NCBI RefSeq assembly: GCF_003751945.1
Contig: NZ_RJKL01000001.1
Location: 4,898,001-4,962,000 of the forward strand
Source of the DNA: Couchioplanes caeruleus
GTDB lineage: Bacteria > Actinomycetota > Actinomycetes > Mycobacteriales > Micromonosporaceae
Length of the DNA stretch: 64,000 nucleotides
Direction: 5' to 3'
Shown: positions 42,065 to 51,062 of the stretch, in pieces
Position numbering within the stretch: the stretch's first letter is position 1
Layout: every line of letters starts with the position of its first letter
Made by a program: the position numbers and the translations under genes
The notes under the pieces: generated by a model
Databases searched by the model: none
What the model was told of the DNA's origin: nothing
Seen by the model: only the letters and a program-made list of their open reading frames with translations

Positions 42065-43600
42065 ATGCCTGACCGGGATCCCGATATGCGGCACAGCGAC
42101 CATCTTCCTCGCGCGCTGATCTGGGCCGGCATCGGCCTGGCCCCGCTGGCGGCTGTCGTGGTGCTGACCGGCGGCGCCGGTGGCTCGGTGAAGTTCGCGG
42201 TCCTGCTGGTCGCGCTGTGCGTGCTGCTGATCGGCACGTCTCTCCTGGTCCGCCGCGAGCCGGCGACGGACGTCGACGAGCGGGTGACCACAAAGGTCGA
42301 AGCGTTGCGCCGTGAGCTGCGCGACGAGGTGCGCAAGGCCGGTCCGCGCCCGGCCGTCGCAGCCGGGACGGCCGAAGGACCCGGCGTGGAGGGTCGTGCA
42401 CCCGTCGGCGCGGCCATGGGGTCGGCACGACGCGTGACCGCCTCCGCCTCGGTGTCCCCGGCCGTCGCCGGCACCGCGCCTCCTCCGCCTTTCGCCACGG
42501 CCGCGGTGGCCGGTACTGCTTCTCGTTCGTCTGTCGCTTCGTCCGCGGTCGCTGGCGCTGCGCCTCGTCCGCCTCTCGCCGCGGCTGCCGTCCCCGGCGT
42601 GGCGCCTCTCCCGCCGAAGCCCGCCTCGGTGCCGGTCAGGGCGGCGGCGACCCGGCCTGCGGCATCTCCCCGGGAGCGGGGTGCGGCCTCGGTGCCGGCG
42701 CCTCGGGCGGGGTCGTACCGTGACCATCTTCTGCACGCCGCGGCTCCCGAACGGCGGCGAAGGCATGCGGCCCCGGACACCGGCACGGACATCGCCGGCT
42801 CCGGCTACGGGCCCGACGCCGAGCCGGACTGGTCCCACACCGCCGGAGACGGATTCGAGCCGGACCCGCTCTGGTCCCGTTCCGGACAGGTGTGGCCGGA
42901 CCATTCCACTCCGGAGCCGGGCGGCTTCTCGACTCCGGAGCCGGCCGGCTTCGAAGCGCAGGCTGCCTACGGCCTCACCACCGGTGCCCTCAGCGGCTCG
43001 GCAGACGACGCCGCCGGGGCGTCGAACGGTTACGACGGTGGCTACCCGGCCGGACGCTACGACGGCGGCGGCGTGGAATACGGCACGGGCTACGACGACC
43101 GCAGCGCGGGCCACAAGGACAGCACCGGCTACGACGGCGACGCGAGCTACGACGGTGGCGCGGGTTTCAACGGCGGCGCGAGCTACCGAGACGGTGGCGC
43201 GGGCTATGACGGTGGCGCGGGCTATGCCGGTGGCACGGGCTACGAGGGTGGCGCGGGCTATGACGGTGGCGCGGGCTACGAGGGTGGCGCGGGCTATGAC
43301 GGTGGCGCGGGCTATGACGGTGGCGCGGGCTATGACGGTGGCGCGGGCTATGACGGTGGCGCGGGCTACGAGGGTGGCGCGGGCTATGACGGTGGCGCGG
43401 GCTATGACGGTGGCGCGGGCTACCGGGGTGGTGGCGCGGGCTCCCGCGCGGCAGGCAACCGCGCGGCAGGCAACCGCGTGGCGGGCAACGGCGCGGCGGG
43501 CTACGGCTATGGGCGGGGGCAGGGTCGGGTGCGCGGTAGCGCCGACGGTCTCGACCGGCGCCCCGCTCCGGACCGGGATCGGCACCGCCGCGGCTGGTGA
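42065..43600 (+). CDS. Membrane protein with long Gly/Tyr hexapeptide-repeat tail
   Basis: 511 aa. Two TM helices (ALIWAGIGLAPLAAVVVL; FAVLLVALCVLLIGTSLLV) form an N-terminal hairpin. Then comes a charged, probably coiled segment (DERVTTKVEALRRELRDEVRK), a long Ala/Pro linker, and 13 consecutive hexapeptides of the type (D/E)GGAGY. The end is Arg-rich (RDRHRRGW). The first 90 residues recall the membrane protein that precedes DUF2520 in mycobacteria (Rv3604c position), but I cannot confirm homology. The tail looks disordered and multivalent, so a scaffold or condensate-forming role is possible. Confidence 0.75.
   Translation: MPDRDPDMRHSDHLPRALIWAGIGLAPLAAVVVLTGGAGGSVKFAVLLVALCVLLIGTSLLVRREPATDVDERVTTKVEALRRELRDEVRKAGPRPAVAAGTAEGPGVEGRAPVGAAMGSARRVTASASVSPAVAGTAPPPPFATAAVAGTASRSSVASSAVAGAAPRPPLAAAAVPGVAPLPPKPASVPVRAAATRPAASPRERGAASVPAPRAGSYRDHLLHAAAPERRRRHAAPDTGTDIAGSGYGPDAEPDWSHTAGDGFEPDPLWSRSGQVWPDHSTPEPGGFSTPEPAGFEAQAAYGLTTGALSGSADDAAGASNGYDGGYPAGRYDGGGVEYGTGYDDRSAGHKDSTGYDGDASYDGGAGFNGGASYRDGGAGYDGGAGYAGGTGYEGGAGYDGGAGYEGGAGYDGGAGYDGGAGYDGGAGYDGGAGYEGGAGYDGGAGYDGGAGYRGGGAGSRAAGNRAAGNRVAGNGAAGYGYGRGQGRVRGSADGLDRRPAPDRDRHRRGW
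43190..43423 (+). repeat. Thirteen 18-bp repeats encoding (D/E)GGAGY
   Basis: Thirteen consecutive 18-bp units based on GACGGTGGCGCGGGCTAT, with more degenerate copies from 43151. All in frame; variants change only the first residue (D/E/A) or one Gly/Ala. Confidence 0.95.
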
Positions 43601-43613
43601 CCCGCCGCGGGTC
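43599..43613. terminator. Palindrome between convergent stops
   Basis: GACCCGC-C-GCGGGTC fills the 13-bp space between the repeat-protein stop and the nuoD stop. It may act as a short bidirectional terminator. Confidence 0.45.
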
Positions 43614-44756
43614 CTACTTGTCGATGTCGCCGACCACGAAGAACATCGAGCCGAGAATGGCGATCAGGTCCGGCACGAGACAGCCGGGAATCAGCGTCGC
43701 CAGCGCCTGGACGTTCGCGTACGACGCCGTGCGCAGTTTGAGGCGCCACGGTGTCTTCTCGCCGCGGGACACCAGGTAGTACCCGTTGATGCCGAGCGGG
43801 TTCTCCGTCCAGGCGTACGTGTGGCCCTCGGGAGCCTTGACCACCTTGGGCAGTCGCACGTTGACCGGTCCGCCGATACCGTCCACCCGGTCCAGGCACT
43901 GCTCGGCCAGGTCCAGCGACACGTAGACCTGCTCCAGCAGCACCTCGAACCGGGCATGGCAGTCGCCCGCGCTCCGGGTCACCACGGGCACGTCGAGCTC
44001 GCCGTACGCCAGGTACGGCTCGTCGCGCCGCAGGTCGAGGTCCAGGCCGCTGGCTCGGGCGACGGGTCCCGAGGCGCCGTACGCCGCCGCCTGCTCGGCG
44101 GTCAGCACGCCGACGCCGACCGTACGCGCCAGAAAGATGTCGTTCCTGCGGATCAGGCGGTCGATGTCGGGCATCCGGCTGCGAACCAGCGCGATGGCCT
44201 CCCGGGCCCGGCGCGTCCAGCCGGCAGGCACCTCCTCCTTGAGGCCGCCGACCCGGTTGAACATGTAATGGATGCGCCCGCCGGACACCTCCTCCATGAC
44301 GGCCTGCAGCGTCTCCCGCTCGCGGAAGGCATAGAACATCGGGGTGATCGCCCCGATCTCCAGCGGGTAGGACCCGAGGAACATCAGGTGGTTCAGCACC
44401 CGGTTGAGCTCGGCGAGCGCCGTCCGCAGCCAGGTCGCCCGCTCCGGCACCTCGATGCCCATCAGCCGTTCCACGGCGAGGACGACGCCGAGCTCGCTGG
44501 AGAACGCCGACAGCCAGTCGTGCCGGTTGGCGAGCACGATGATCTGCCGGTAGTCACGGACCTCGAAAAGCTTTTCGGCGCCGCGGTGCATATAGCCGAC
44601 GATCGGCTCGCATTCGACGACCCGTTCGCCGTCGAGCTTCAGCCTGAGCCGGAGCACGCCGTGGGTGGACGGGTGCTGCGGACCGATGTTGAGCACCATG
44701 TCGGCGGTGTCGAGCCCGGCTCCGGTCCCGACCGTCATCTCCCGCAAGTCACTCAC
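43614..44756 (-). CDS. NADH-quinone oxidoreductase subunit D paralogue (orphan NuoD)
   Basis: 380-aa NuoD/49-kDa-type subunit, which in complex I contributes to the quinone pocket. Conserved stretches include [15 protein letters not shown] (about 23-37), [10 protein letters not shown] (Arg about 58), [26 protein letters not shown] and the C-terminal [23 protein letters not shown]. It stands outside any nuo operon, so it is probably a second copy that replaces or supplements the operon subunit, or serves a hydrogenase-like or alternative complex. GTG 44756 follows the midA gene by a 111-bp repeat-filled gap on the same strand. Confidence 0.9.
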   Translation of the reverse strand: MSDLREMTVGTGAGLDTADMVLNIGPQHPSTHGVLRLRLKLDGERVVECEPIVGYMHRGAEKLFEVRDYRQIIVLANRHDWLSAFSSELGVVLAVERLMGIEVPERATWLRTALAELNRVLNHLMFLGSYPLEIGAITPMFYAFRERETLQAVMEEVSGGRIHYMFNRVGGLKEEVPAGWTRRAREAIALVRSRMPDIDRLIRRNDIFLARTVGVGVLTAEQAAAYGASGPVARASGLDLDLRRDEPYLAYGELDVPVVTRSAGDCHARFEVLLEQVYVSLDLAEQCLDRVDGIGGPVNVRLPKVVKAPEGHTYAWTENPLGINGYYLVSRGEKTPWRLKLRTASYANVQALATLIPGCLVPDLIAILGSMFFVVGDIDK

Positions 44757-44901
44757 GGCTCAGATCGTCCCACGAAGCTCGACGCCCGCCTCGTGCGGCG
44801 GCCGCCGAGCGGCTCACATCGCCCCACGAAGCTCATCGCCGGCCTCGTGCGGCGGCCGCCGAGCGGCTCACATCGCCCCACGAAGCTCGACGCCCACCTC
44901 G
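44757..44901 (-). repeat. Three 54-bp in-frame copies of the midA 3' end including its stop
   Basis: Units begin at 44757, 44811 and 44865 (period 54). On the minus strand the real gene ends [15 protein letters not shown]. Downstream copies read HEAGDELRGAM-stop and HEAGVELRGTI-stop in the same frame. They fill the whole space between the midA stop and the nuoD start. Confidence 0.95.
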
Positions 44902-45857
44902 TGCAGCAGCCACCAGTGACCGCCGAGCCCGCCCGGGTCGGTCAGCTCCGCCGCCGCACCCGCCGCGCCCAGTGCGCGCAGATAGCCCGTCGGGTCCGTG
45001 CGGGCAAGATCCAACGGTGGCCGGCCACCGTCCACACCCAGGGCGTGGAGCGCCGTCCGCTGCGTCATGATCCGGTACGGCGTCCCGCCGGCGGCCGCGG
45101 CCGAGTCGAGGGCCACGTGCGCGGTCACATCACAGCTCCCGTCCGGTACGGGATCGACCTGCCGCCCGCCCCGGTATCCGGTGAGCGTGCCGAACGCCGG
45201 TCGGGCGCCGCGCAGATGCCCGTAGTCGACCGCCAGGGCGCAGCCCCGGCGCACCGAGGCGACCGCGTCGGCCCAGGCCACGTCGCGGGGCCAGCCGATC
45301 TCGATCCGGTCGCCCAGCCCGGCCCGTGGCCACCACCGGGCGATCCAGAACCGGTCGGCGGGGTTCACGTCGGCGCCCAGCGACTCCGTGCCGGTGGCGA
45401 GGTCGACGAGCAGCCGGCGGGCGCGCCCGTCCGAGTCGATCTCGGCCACGTCGAGCGGGACGTTGTCCAGCCACTCGGTGGCGAGCAGCACGCCCACGAT
45501 GTCCGCCGGAATGTCGGATCGCCAGGCCGTCGTGGCGGGCAGTCCCCCGGGCCGGGGCGCCAGCTCGACGCCGGTGAACCGGAGGCGTCCCTCGAGTGCC
45601 GTCCCGGCGGCCGAGGCGGCCAGGGCGGCGAGCAGTTCCCCGCGTCCCGCGCCCACGTCCACCACCTGCAGGACCGGCGGCCGGCCGAGCCGGGCGTCCA
45701 CCGCCTCGATCAGCCGCAGCAGAGCGCCCGCGAAGAGCGGGGAGGCGTGCACGCTGGTCCGGAAGTGGTCGGCCGGGCCTGTGGCCGCGCTCGTGAAGAA
45801 CCCCTCGGCGCCGTACAGCGCGTGTTGCATGGCGAACCGCCAACCCACCCTCGTCAC
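44868..45857 (-). CDS. MidA/NDUFAF7-family SAM-dependent protein arginine methyltransferase
   Basis: 329 aa, DUF185/MidA family. N-terminal family block [24 protein letters not shown] (about 19-42), SAM motif [12 protein letters not shown] (about 65-76), [14 protein letters not shown], and the family signature [11 protein letters not shown] with GTLTGYRGG and [12 protein letters not shown]. In mitochondria NDUFAF7 dimethylates an Arg of NDUFS2, the NuoD homologue, during complex I assembly. Here the gene precedes nuoD on the same strand, so NuoD is the obvious substrate. GTG 45857 follows a TANNNT box by 7 nt; ATG 45830 is the alternative. Confidence 0.88.
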   Translation of the reverse strand: MTRVGWRFAMQHALYGAEGFFTSAATGPADHFRTSVHASPLFAGALLRLIEAVDARLGRPPVLQVVDVGAGRGELLAALAASAAGTALEGRLRFTGVELAPRPGGLPATTAWRSDIPADIVGVLLATEWLDNVPLDVAEIDSDGRARRLLVDLATGTESLGADVNPADRFWIARWWPRAGLGDRIEIGWPRDVAWADAVASVRRGCALAVDYGHLRGARPAFGTLTGYRGGRQVDPVPDGSCDVTAHVALDSAAAAGGTPYRIMTQRTALHALGVDGGRPPLDLARTDPTGYLRALGAAGAAAELTDPGGLGGHWWLLHEVGVELRGAM

Positions 45858-45870
45858 AGGAAGCAATCTA
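45858..45870 (-). promoter_or_regulatory. Probable leaderless promoter of midA
   Basis: On the minus strand TAGATT (45870-45865), a 7-nt gap, then GTG 45857. Confidence 0.5.
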
Positions 45871-45968
45871 CGGCGGTGCAGTTGTTCACACGCCCTTGTC
45901 ACGGGTGTGTTACGGGGGCGCATACTTTCCCTCGACCGGTACCCCCTTGTCGAGGACTGGATCTGCAT

Positions 45969-46862
45969 ATGAGCGCAGTGCCGCGTGCCGCCTCGCGCGC
46001 GTACCCGCTGGTCGTCGGCGTTGTCGGTGCGGGCCGGGTGGGTGCCGTTCTCGGGGCCGCCCTCGCCGCGGCCGGGCACGACGTGGTCGCCGCCGCGGCC
46101 GTCTCCGCCGCCTCCCGGGAACGAGCCCGCCGACTGCTGCCGCGGGCCGAGATCCTCCCCGCCGACGAGGTCGCCCGCGCCGCCACCGATCTGCTGCTCC
46201 TCGCCGTACCCGACGATGCGCTCGGCGGCGTCGTGTCCGGGCTGGCCGCGACCGGGGCGCTCGCCGACGGCGCGGTGGTCGCCCACACCTCCGGTGCCCA
46301 CGGCCTCGCGATCCTGGGGGACGTCGACGGCATCGCGCTGCACCCGGCGATGACCTTCACCGGCGCGGACGGCGACCTCGACCGCCTGCCCGGCATCGCG
46401 TGGGGCGTGACCGCCCGCGACCGGGCCTTTGCCGCCCGCCTGGTCACCGACCTCGGCGGCGTCCCGGAGTGGATCGCCGAGGATGCCCGGCCGCTGTACC
46501 ACGCGGCGCTGGCGCACGGGGCCAACCACCTGGTCACGCTCGTCAACGAGGCGGCCGACCTCCTGCGCGCCGCCGGTGTGCAGCGCCCGGCCACCGTGCT
46601 CTCGCCGCTGTTGCACGCGGCCCTCGGCAACGCCCTGGAGCTCGGCGACGCCGCGCTGACCGGGCCGGTGTCGCGGGGCGATGCGGGCACCGTACGCAAG
46701 CATCTCGACCGGCTGGCGCCGGAGTCTGCGCCGGCCTATCTCGCCCTGGCCCGGCGCACCGCCGACCGGGCCATCGCCGCCGGACGCCTGCGCCCGCAGG
46801 ACGCGGCGCTGTTGCTGGATGTCCTGGCCTCCGCCCACGCGACCGTTGGGAGCCCCTCATGA
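45969..46862 (+). CDS. Rossmann-fold protein DUF2520 upstream of panC
   Basis: 297 aa. N-terminal NAD(P)-binding motif [18 protein letters not shown] (about 14-31) and a C-terminal helical DUF2520 domain ([23 protein letters not shown]). The fold resembles ketopantoate reductase and 6-phosphogluconate dehydrogenase-like enzymes. Its constant linkage to panC suggests a role near pantothenate synthesis, possibly ketopantoate reduction; this is unproven. ATG 45969 ([14 protein letters not shown]) starts in a GC-poor spacer. The stop overlaps panC (ATGA). Confidence 0.88.
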   Translation: MSAVPRAASRAYPLVVGVVGAGRVGAVLGAALAAAGHDVVAAAAVSAASRERARRLLPRAEILPADEVARAATDLLLLAVPDDALGGVVSGLAATGALADGAVVAHTSGAHGLAILGDVDGIALHPAMTFTGADGDLDRLPGIAWGVTARDRAFAARLVTDLGGVPEWIAEDARPLYHAALAHGANHLVTLVNEAADLLRAAGVQRPATVLSPLLHAALGNALELGDAALTGPVSRGDAGTVRKHLDRLAPESAPAYLALARRTADRAIAAGRLRPQDAALLLDVLASAHATVGSPS

Positions 46863-47692
46863 CCGTTCTCGTCCACACCCGGGCCGAGCTCGCCGCCGCC
46901 CGCGCCGCCGCACCGGGTCGGGTCGCGGTGGTGATGACCATGGGCGCCCTGCACGAGGGGCACCGCCGGCTCATGCGGGAAGCCCGCGAGCGGGCCGACT
47001 TTGTGATCGTCACGGTCTTCGTGAACCCGCTGCAGTTCGGCCCGAACGAGGACTTCGACAAGTACCCGCGCACGCTGGCCGCGGACGTCGAGGCGTGCAC
47101 GGCCGAGCGGGCCGACCTGGTGTTCGCCCCGGACCGCGACGAGATGTACCCGGGCGGCACGCCGTCGGTGACCCTCGACGCGGGTGCCCTCGGGACGATC
47201 CTGGAGGGCGCCAGCCGGCCCGGCCACTTCTCCGGCATGCTGACCGTGGTCGCCAAGCTGCTCCAGCTCACCCGCGCCGACATCGCGTTCTTCGGCGAGA
47301 AGGACTACCAGCAGCTCGCGCTGATCAAGCGCATGGTCACCGACCTGGAGATCGGCGCCGAGATCGTGGGCGTGCCGACCGTACGCGAGCCCGACGGCCT
47401 GGCGATGTCGAGCCGCAACCGGTACCTCTCGGCCGAGCAGCGCGGGGCCGCTCTCGCGCTCTCGCAGGCGCTGCGCGAGGGGGCGTTGCAGGACGACGGC
47501 GCTCGCGTCCTGGAGGCGGCGAGGAAGATCCTCGACGACGAGCGGGGCGTCGCGGTCGACTATCTTGCGCTCACCGACCCGCTGCTCGGGCCCGCGCCCA
47601 CGACGGGCCCCGCCCGCCTGCTCGTGGCGGCGAAGGTCGGCACCACCCGCCTGATCGACAACGTTCCGCTGCTCCTGGGAGAGGTCGCCTGA
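46859..47692 (+). CDS. panC: Pantothenate synthetase
   Basis: 277-aa ligase joining pantoate and beta-alanine with ATP. Signature motifs: [15 protein letters not shown] (about 24-38), [29 protein letters not shown] with ATP-binding Lys, and [18 protein letters not shown] 46859 overlaps the DUF2520 stop; its own stop overlaps panD by one base (TGATG). Confidence 0.97.
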   Translation: MTVLVHTRAELAAARAAAPGRVAVVMTMGALHEGHRRLMREARERADFVIVTVFVNPLQFGPNEDFDKYPRTLAADVEACTAERADLVFAPDRDEMYPGGTPSVTLDAGALGTILEGASRPGHFSGMLTVVAKLLQLTRADIAFFGEKDYQQLALIKRMVTDLEIGAEIVGVPTVREPDGLAMSSRNRYLSAEQRGAALALSQALREGALQDDGARVLEAARKILDDERGVAVDYLALTDPLLGPAPTTGPARLLVAAKVGTTRLIDNVPLLLGEVA

Positions 47693-48120
47693 TGCTCCGC
47701 ACCATGCTCAAGTCCAAGATCCACCGGGCCACCGTGACGCAGGCCGACCTGCACTACGTGGGGTCGGTGACCGTCGACCTGGACCTGCTGGAGGCGGCGG
47801 ACCTGCTGCCGGGCGAGCAGGTCGCGATCGTGGACGTGACCAACGGCGCGCGCCTGGAGACGTACGTGATCCCGGGCGAGCGCGGCACCGGCGTGATCGG
47901 CATCAACGGCGCGGCGGCCCACCTGGTGCACCCCGGCGACCTGGTCATCCTGATCTCCTACGGGCAGATGGACTCGGCCGAGGCGCGCTCGTACCAGCCC
48001 CGGATCGTGCACGTGGACGCGGACAACAAGATCATTGAGCTGGGCGCGGACCCGGCGGCCGCCGTCGAGGGCATGGCCGACGATCTGGTACGGGGTGATC
48101 TCACGCTGTCCGCGCGCTGA
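47692..48120 (+). CDS. panD: Aspartate 1-decarboxylase proenzyme
   Basis: 142-aa pyruvoyl enzyme making beta-alanine for PanC. Self-cleavage occurs at Gly-Ser in [10 protein letters not shown] (about residues 24-25). Other motifs are [12 protein letters not shown] and [22 protein letters not shown] with the catalytic Tyr. Coupled to panC by TGATG. Followed by degenerate repeats. Confidence 0.97.
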   Translation: MLRTMLKSKIHRATVTQADLHYVGSVTVDLDLLEAADLLPGEQVAIVDVTNGARLETYVIPGERGTGVIGINGAAAHLVHPGDLVILISYGQMDSAEARSYQPRIVHVDADNKIIELGADPAAAVEGMADDLVRGDLTLSAR

Positions 48121-48399
48121 GGCCGATGGATCTCATCTTTCTGGGAGTCAGCGAGTCCCTACTCTCTGCGGGGGCCAGTGGTCTCATCTCCCTGCGGGGC
48201 AGCGAGTCCTTACTCCCTGCGTGGGGGCAGGCGGTCTCATCCCGCTCTGGGGGCCGGCGGTCTTATCCCCCCTCTGGGGCCGGCGGTCCCAGTCTTCCTC
48301 CGGGGGACCGGCCGGTCTGACGAACGACGCCTGAGGTCCGGGTCGATTGCCATATCATCGGCAAATCGGACATCGCGCGGCGCTCGGGGGGCTCGGTTC
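48121..48399 (+). repeat. Degenerate tandem repeats downstream of panD
   Basis: From about 48128 to 48310, five decayed units begin GG(A/T)CTCATC or close variants (near 48128, 48180, 48233, 48259, 48285). The first two are about 53 bp with a shared GCAGCGAGTCC-type core; later ones are about 26 bp. No gene is supported; a short open frame (48126-48320) reads straight through the repeats. TATCAT at 48353 may be the -10 of the next gene. Confidence 0.7.
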
Positions 48400-49353
48400 A
48401 TGCGTCACTTCTCCCGGCGGCTCCTCCGGCGGCACTCCCGGCGGCTGAGCCGCTGTGGTGTCGCCGCCGCGCTGAGCGTGCTGGTCGCCGTATCCCTCGC
48501 CGGATGCGCCAAACCCGGTGGAGTTGACGGCGACCTCACCGACCAGTGGGCCGCGCTCGGCGTGCCGACCGGTTTCACCCCGACGGCCGGGACCTGCCAC
48601 CTCGCGAACTTCTCCCAGTTCGGTCCGCGGGCCTCGTACGAAGAGGTCGACTGCCAGCTCGTGCACCGCACCGAAACCGTCCACGTCGGCGAATACCCGA
48701 GCCCGGCGGCCGAGGCGCCCGAGCCTCCGGCGAACGCGTCCGCGGCGGCGCGCGCGGCGTACGCGACCTGCGACAAGAAGACCACCGAGTACGTCGGCGG
48801 ACCCTGGCGCACAGCCCGCCTGTGGATCGGGGTGACCCAGCCGACCCGGGCCGCCTGGGCCGGGGGTGCCCGCTGGTTCCGCTGCGAGGTCGTGGTCAGC
48901 AGCTCGGTCGAGGACGACGGCGGGCTCGTCCAGCGGGTCGGGACCCTGCGGGGGGCGTTGCAGGAGGCCGCGTCGCCGCTGCTGCTCACCTGCTACAGGG
49001 TGCTGCTCGACAAGGACGGCGAGATCGGCACGATGCCCGCCGCGCCGTGCTCCGCCCCGCACAACGCCGAGTTCGTCGGGGTCTGGGACGCCGGCGACCG
49101 GGCGTACCCGAAGACCACCAAGCAGTGGGACGCGTACCACGACGGGTGCCGCGGCCTGATCGCCTCGTACGTCGGCGTACCCGACGATGCCGACCTGCAG
49201 TACCGGGCCGGCGTGGTGTCGCTGCCGGGCGGAGATGACGTGTGGGAGCTCGGCGACCGGGGCGTGCGCTGCTACCTGTGGGTGGACACCAACAAGCTGA
49301 AGGGTTCGCTGAAGGGCAAGGGCCAGAAGGCGCTGCCGGTCCAGTACCAGTAA
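48400..49353 (+). CDS. Septum-formation-family lipoprotein
   Basis: 317 aa. An Arg-rich N-terminus and hydrophobic core end in lipobox LAGC (Cys about 37). Two similar exterior halves each carry a Cys pair and the pattern seen in actinobacterial septum-formation domain proteins: TCHL... YEEVDCQLVHRTETVHVGEYP, then PCSAPHNAEFVGVWDAGD... GVRCYLWVD. The phrase C-x-PHxxExVG is typical. Its role in division is only by family name. It stands alone between panD and nadB. Confidence 0.8.
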   Translation: MRHFSRRLLRRHSRRLSRCGVAAALSVLVAVSLAGCAKPGGVDGDLTDQWAALGVPTGFTPTAGTCHLANFSQFGPRASYEEVDCQLVHRTETVHVGEYPSPAAEAPEPPANASAAARAAYATCDKKTTEYVGGPWRTARLWIGVTQPTRAAWAGGARWFRCEVVVSSSVEDDGGLVQRVGTLRGALQEAASPLLLTCYRVLLDKDGEIGTMPAAPCSAPHNAEFVGVWDAGDRAYPKTTKQWDAYHDGCRGLIASYVGVPDDADLQYRAGVVSLPGGDDVWELGDRGVRCYLWVDTNKLKGSLKGKGQKALPVQYQ

Positions 49354-49415
49354 CGCTGAGCACTTCTTGGCGCCCCGGCCGTGATTTCGTCGTACCGGCG
49401 CGGTTGACTGATCAC

Positions 49416-51062
49416 ATGTCGCATCTCGCCGGCCTGCCGGCGCTACCCCGCCGCCTGGCCGCCCCCGAGCCGGGCTGGAGCGAATCCACCGACGTGCTGG
49501 TGGTCGGCTCGGGAATCGCGGGTCTGACCGCCGCGCTGCACCTGCGGGAGCAGGGCCTGCACGTCACGGTGGTCACGAAGGTCAACATCGACGACGGCTC
49601 GACCCGCTGGGCGCAGGGCGGCATCGCCGCCGTGCTGGACCCCCTCGACACCCCCGAGGCGCACGCCTTCGACACCGAGATCGCCGGCGTGGGCCTCTGC
49701 GACCCCGCGGCGGTGCGGGTGCTGGTCGAGGAGGGTCCCACCCGGATCAAGGAGCTGATGCGGCTGGGTGCGGAGTTCGACCGCAACGCCGACGGCTCGC
49801 TCATGCTGACCCGCGAGGGCGGCCACCGCGCCGACCGCATCGTGCACGCCGGCGGCGACGCGACCGGGGCCGAGGTCCAGCGGGCCCTGCACGCGGCCGT
49901 GCGCCGCGATCCGTGGATCCGCCTGGTCGAGCACGCCCTCGTGCTCGACCTGCTGCGCTCCGCCGACGGCCGGGCCTGCGGCCTCACCCTGCACGTGCTC
50001 GGCGAGGGCAGCGAGGACGGCGTCGGCGCGATCCTGGCGCGCGCGGTCGTGCTGGCCACCGGTGGCATGGGCCAGATCTTCGCGTCCACCACCAACCCGG
50101 CCGTCTCCACCGGCGACGGCGTCGCGCTCGCGCTGCGCGCCGGGGCGAGCGTCACCGACGTGGAGTTCGTCCAGTTCCACCCGACCTCCTTCGTCACCGC
50201 GAGCGTGACCTCGGTGCAGCGGCCGCTGATCTCCGAGGCCCTGCGGGGCGAGGGCGCCCACCTCGTCGACGACGCCGGCAAGCGGTTCATGGTCGGCCAG
50301 CACGAACTGGCCGAGCTCGCACCCCGCGACGTCGTCGCCAAGGGCATCCACCGCGTACTGCGCGCCACCGGCGACGACCACGTCTATCTGGACGCGCGCC
50401 ATCTCGGCAAGGACTTCCTCGAGCGGCGCTTCCCGACCATCGTGGCGTCGACCCGCGCGGCCGGCGTCGACCCGGCCACCGAGCTCATCCCGGTGGCGCC
50501 CGCGGCCCACTACGCCTCCGGCGGCGTCCGCACCGACCTCCACGGCCGCACCTCCATCCCGGGCCTGTACGCCTGCGGCGAGGTCGCCTGCACCGGCGTG
50601 CACGGTGCCAACCGGCTGGCCAGCAACTCCCTCCTCGAGGGGCTGGTCTTCTCCCGCCGCATCGCCGACGACATCGCCCGCGACCTGCCGGCGCAGGCCG
50701 ACCCGGCCCCGCGGACCGGCGAGCCGGGCTGGGTGGCCGCTCCGGAGATCCGCGCCCAGCTCCGGCGCGCGATGACCCGCGGTGCGGGCGTGCTGCGTTC
50801 GGCGGAGTCCCTGGAGAGCACGGCGCAAGAGCTCGGCCGCCTCGGTGAGCAGCGCGGCGAGCCCCGCAACGCCGCGTGGGAGTCGACCAACCTGCTGACC
50901 GTGGCCACCGCCCTGGTGGCCTCGGCGCACGCCCGTCGCGAGACCCGGGGCTGCCACTGGCGTGAGGACCACCCGAACGCCGCCGACGAGTGGCGCGGGC
51001 ACCTGCTGGACTCGATGGACCGGCACGGCATGCTGGCCCAGACCTTCGAGGAGATGGCATGA
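49416..51062 (+). CDS. nadB: L-aspartate oxidase
   Basis: 548-aa FAD enzyme, first step of NAD synthesis from aspartate (to iminoaspartate). FAD motif VLVVGSGIAGLTAALHL (about 28-44), SRWAQGG-like TRWAQGGIAAVL, active-site HPTSF with nearby RGEGAHLVD, and the C-terminal ASNSLLEGLVFSRR. ATG 49416 starts MSHLAGLPALPRR. The stop overlaps nadC (ATGA). nadA, the usual partner, is not in the window. Confidence 0.96.
   Translation: MSHLAGLPALPRRLAAPEPGWSESTDVLVVGSGIAGLTAALHLREQGLHVTVVTKVNIDDGSTRWAQGGIAAVLDPLDTPEAHAFDTEIAGVGLCDPAAVRVLVEEGPTRIKELMRLGAEFDRNADGSLMLTREGGHRADRIVHAGGDATGAEVQRALHAAVRRDPWIRLVEHALVLDLLRSADGRACGLTLHVLGEGSEDGVGAILARAVVLATGGMGQIFASTTNPAVSTGDGVALALRAGASVTDVEFVQFHPTSFVTASVTSVQRPLISEALRGEGAHLVDDAGKRFMVGQHELAELAPRDVVAKGIHRVLRATGDDHVYLDARHLGKDFLERRFPTIVASTRAAGVDPATELIPVAPAAHYASGGVRTDLHGRTSIPGLYACGEVACTGVHGANRLASNSLLEGLVFSRRIADDIARDLPAQADPAPRTGEPGWVAAPEIRAQLRRAMTRGAGVLRSAESLESTAQELGRLGEQRGEPRNAAWESTNLLTVATALVASAHARRETRGCHWREDHPNAADEWRGHLLDSMDRHGMLAQTFEEMA

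Noticed and set aside
43151..43432. PE_PGRS-like protein
   Set aside because: The Gly-rich repeats lack the PE domain and the GGAGG-N pattern; the protein has an N-terminal TM hairpin instead.
42681..45968. Long upstream extension of the DUF2520 frame on the plus strand
   Set aside because: It runs through the repeat gene and antisense to nuoD and midA; only the part from ATG 45969 has family sequence.
45858..46838. Upstream extension of the midA frame on the minus strand
   Set aside because: It is antisense to the DUF2520 gene; the methyltransferase family begins at about 45857.
48126..48320. 64-codon ORF after panD
   Set aside because: It reads through degenerate repeats and shows no homology or independent expression signal.
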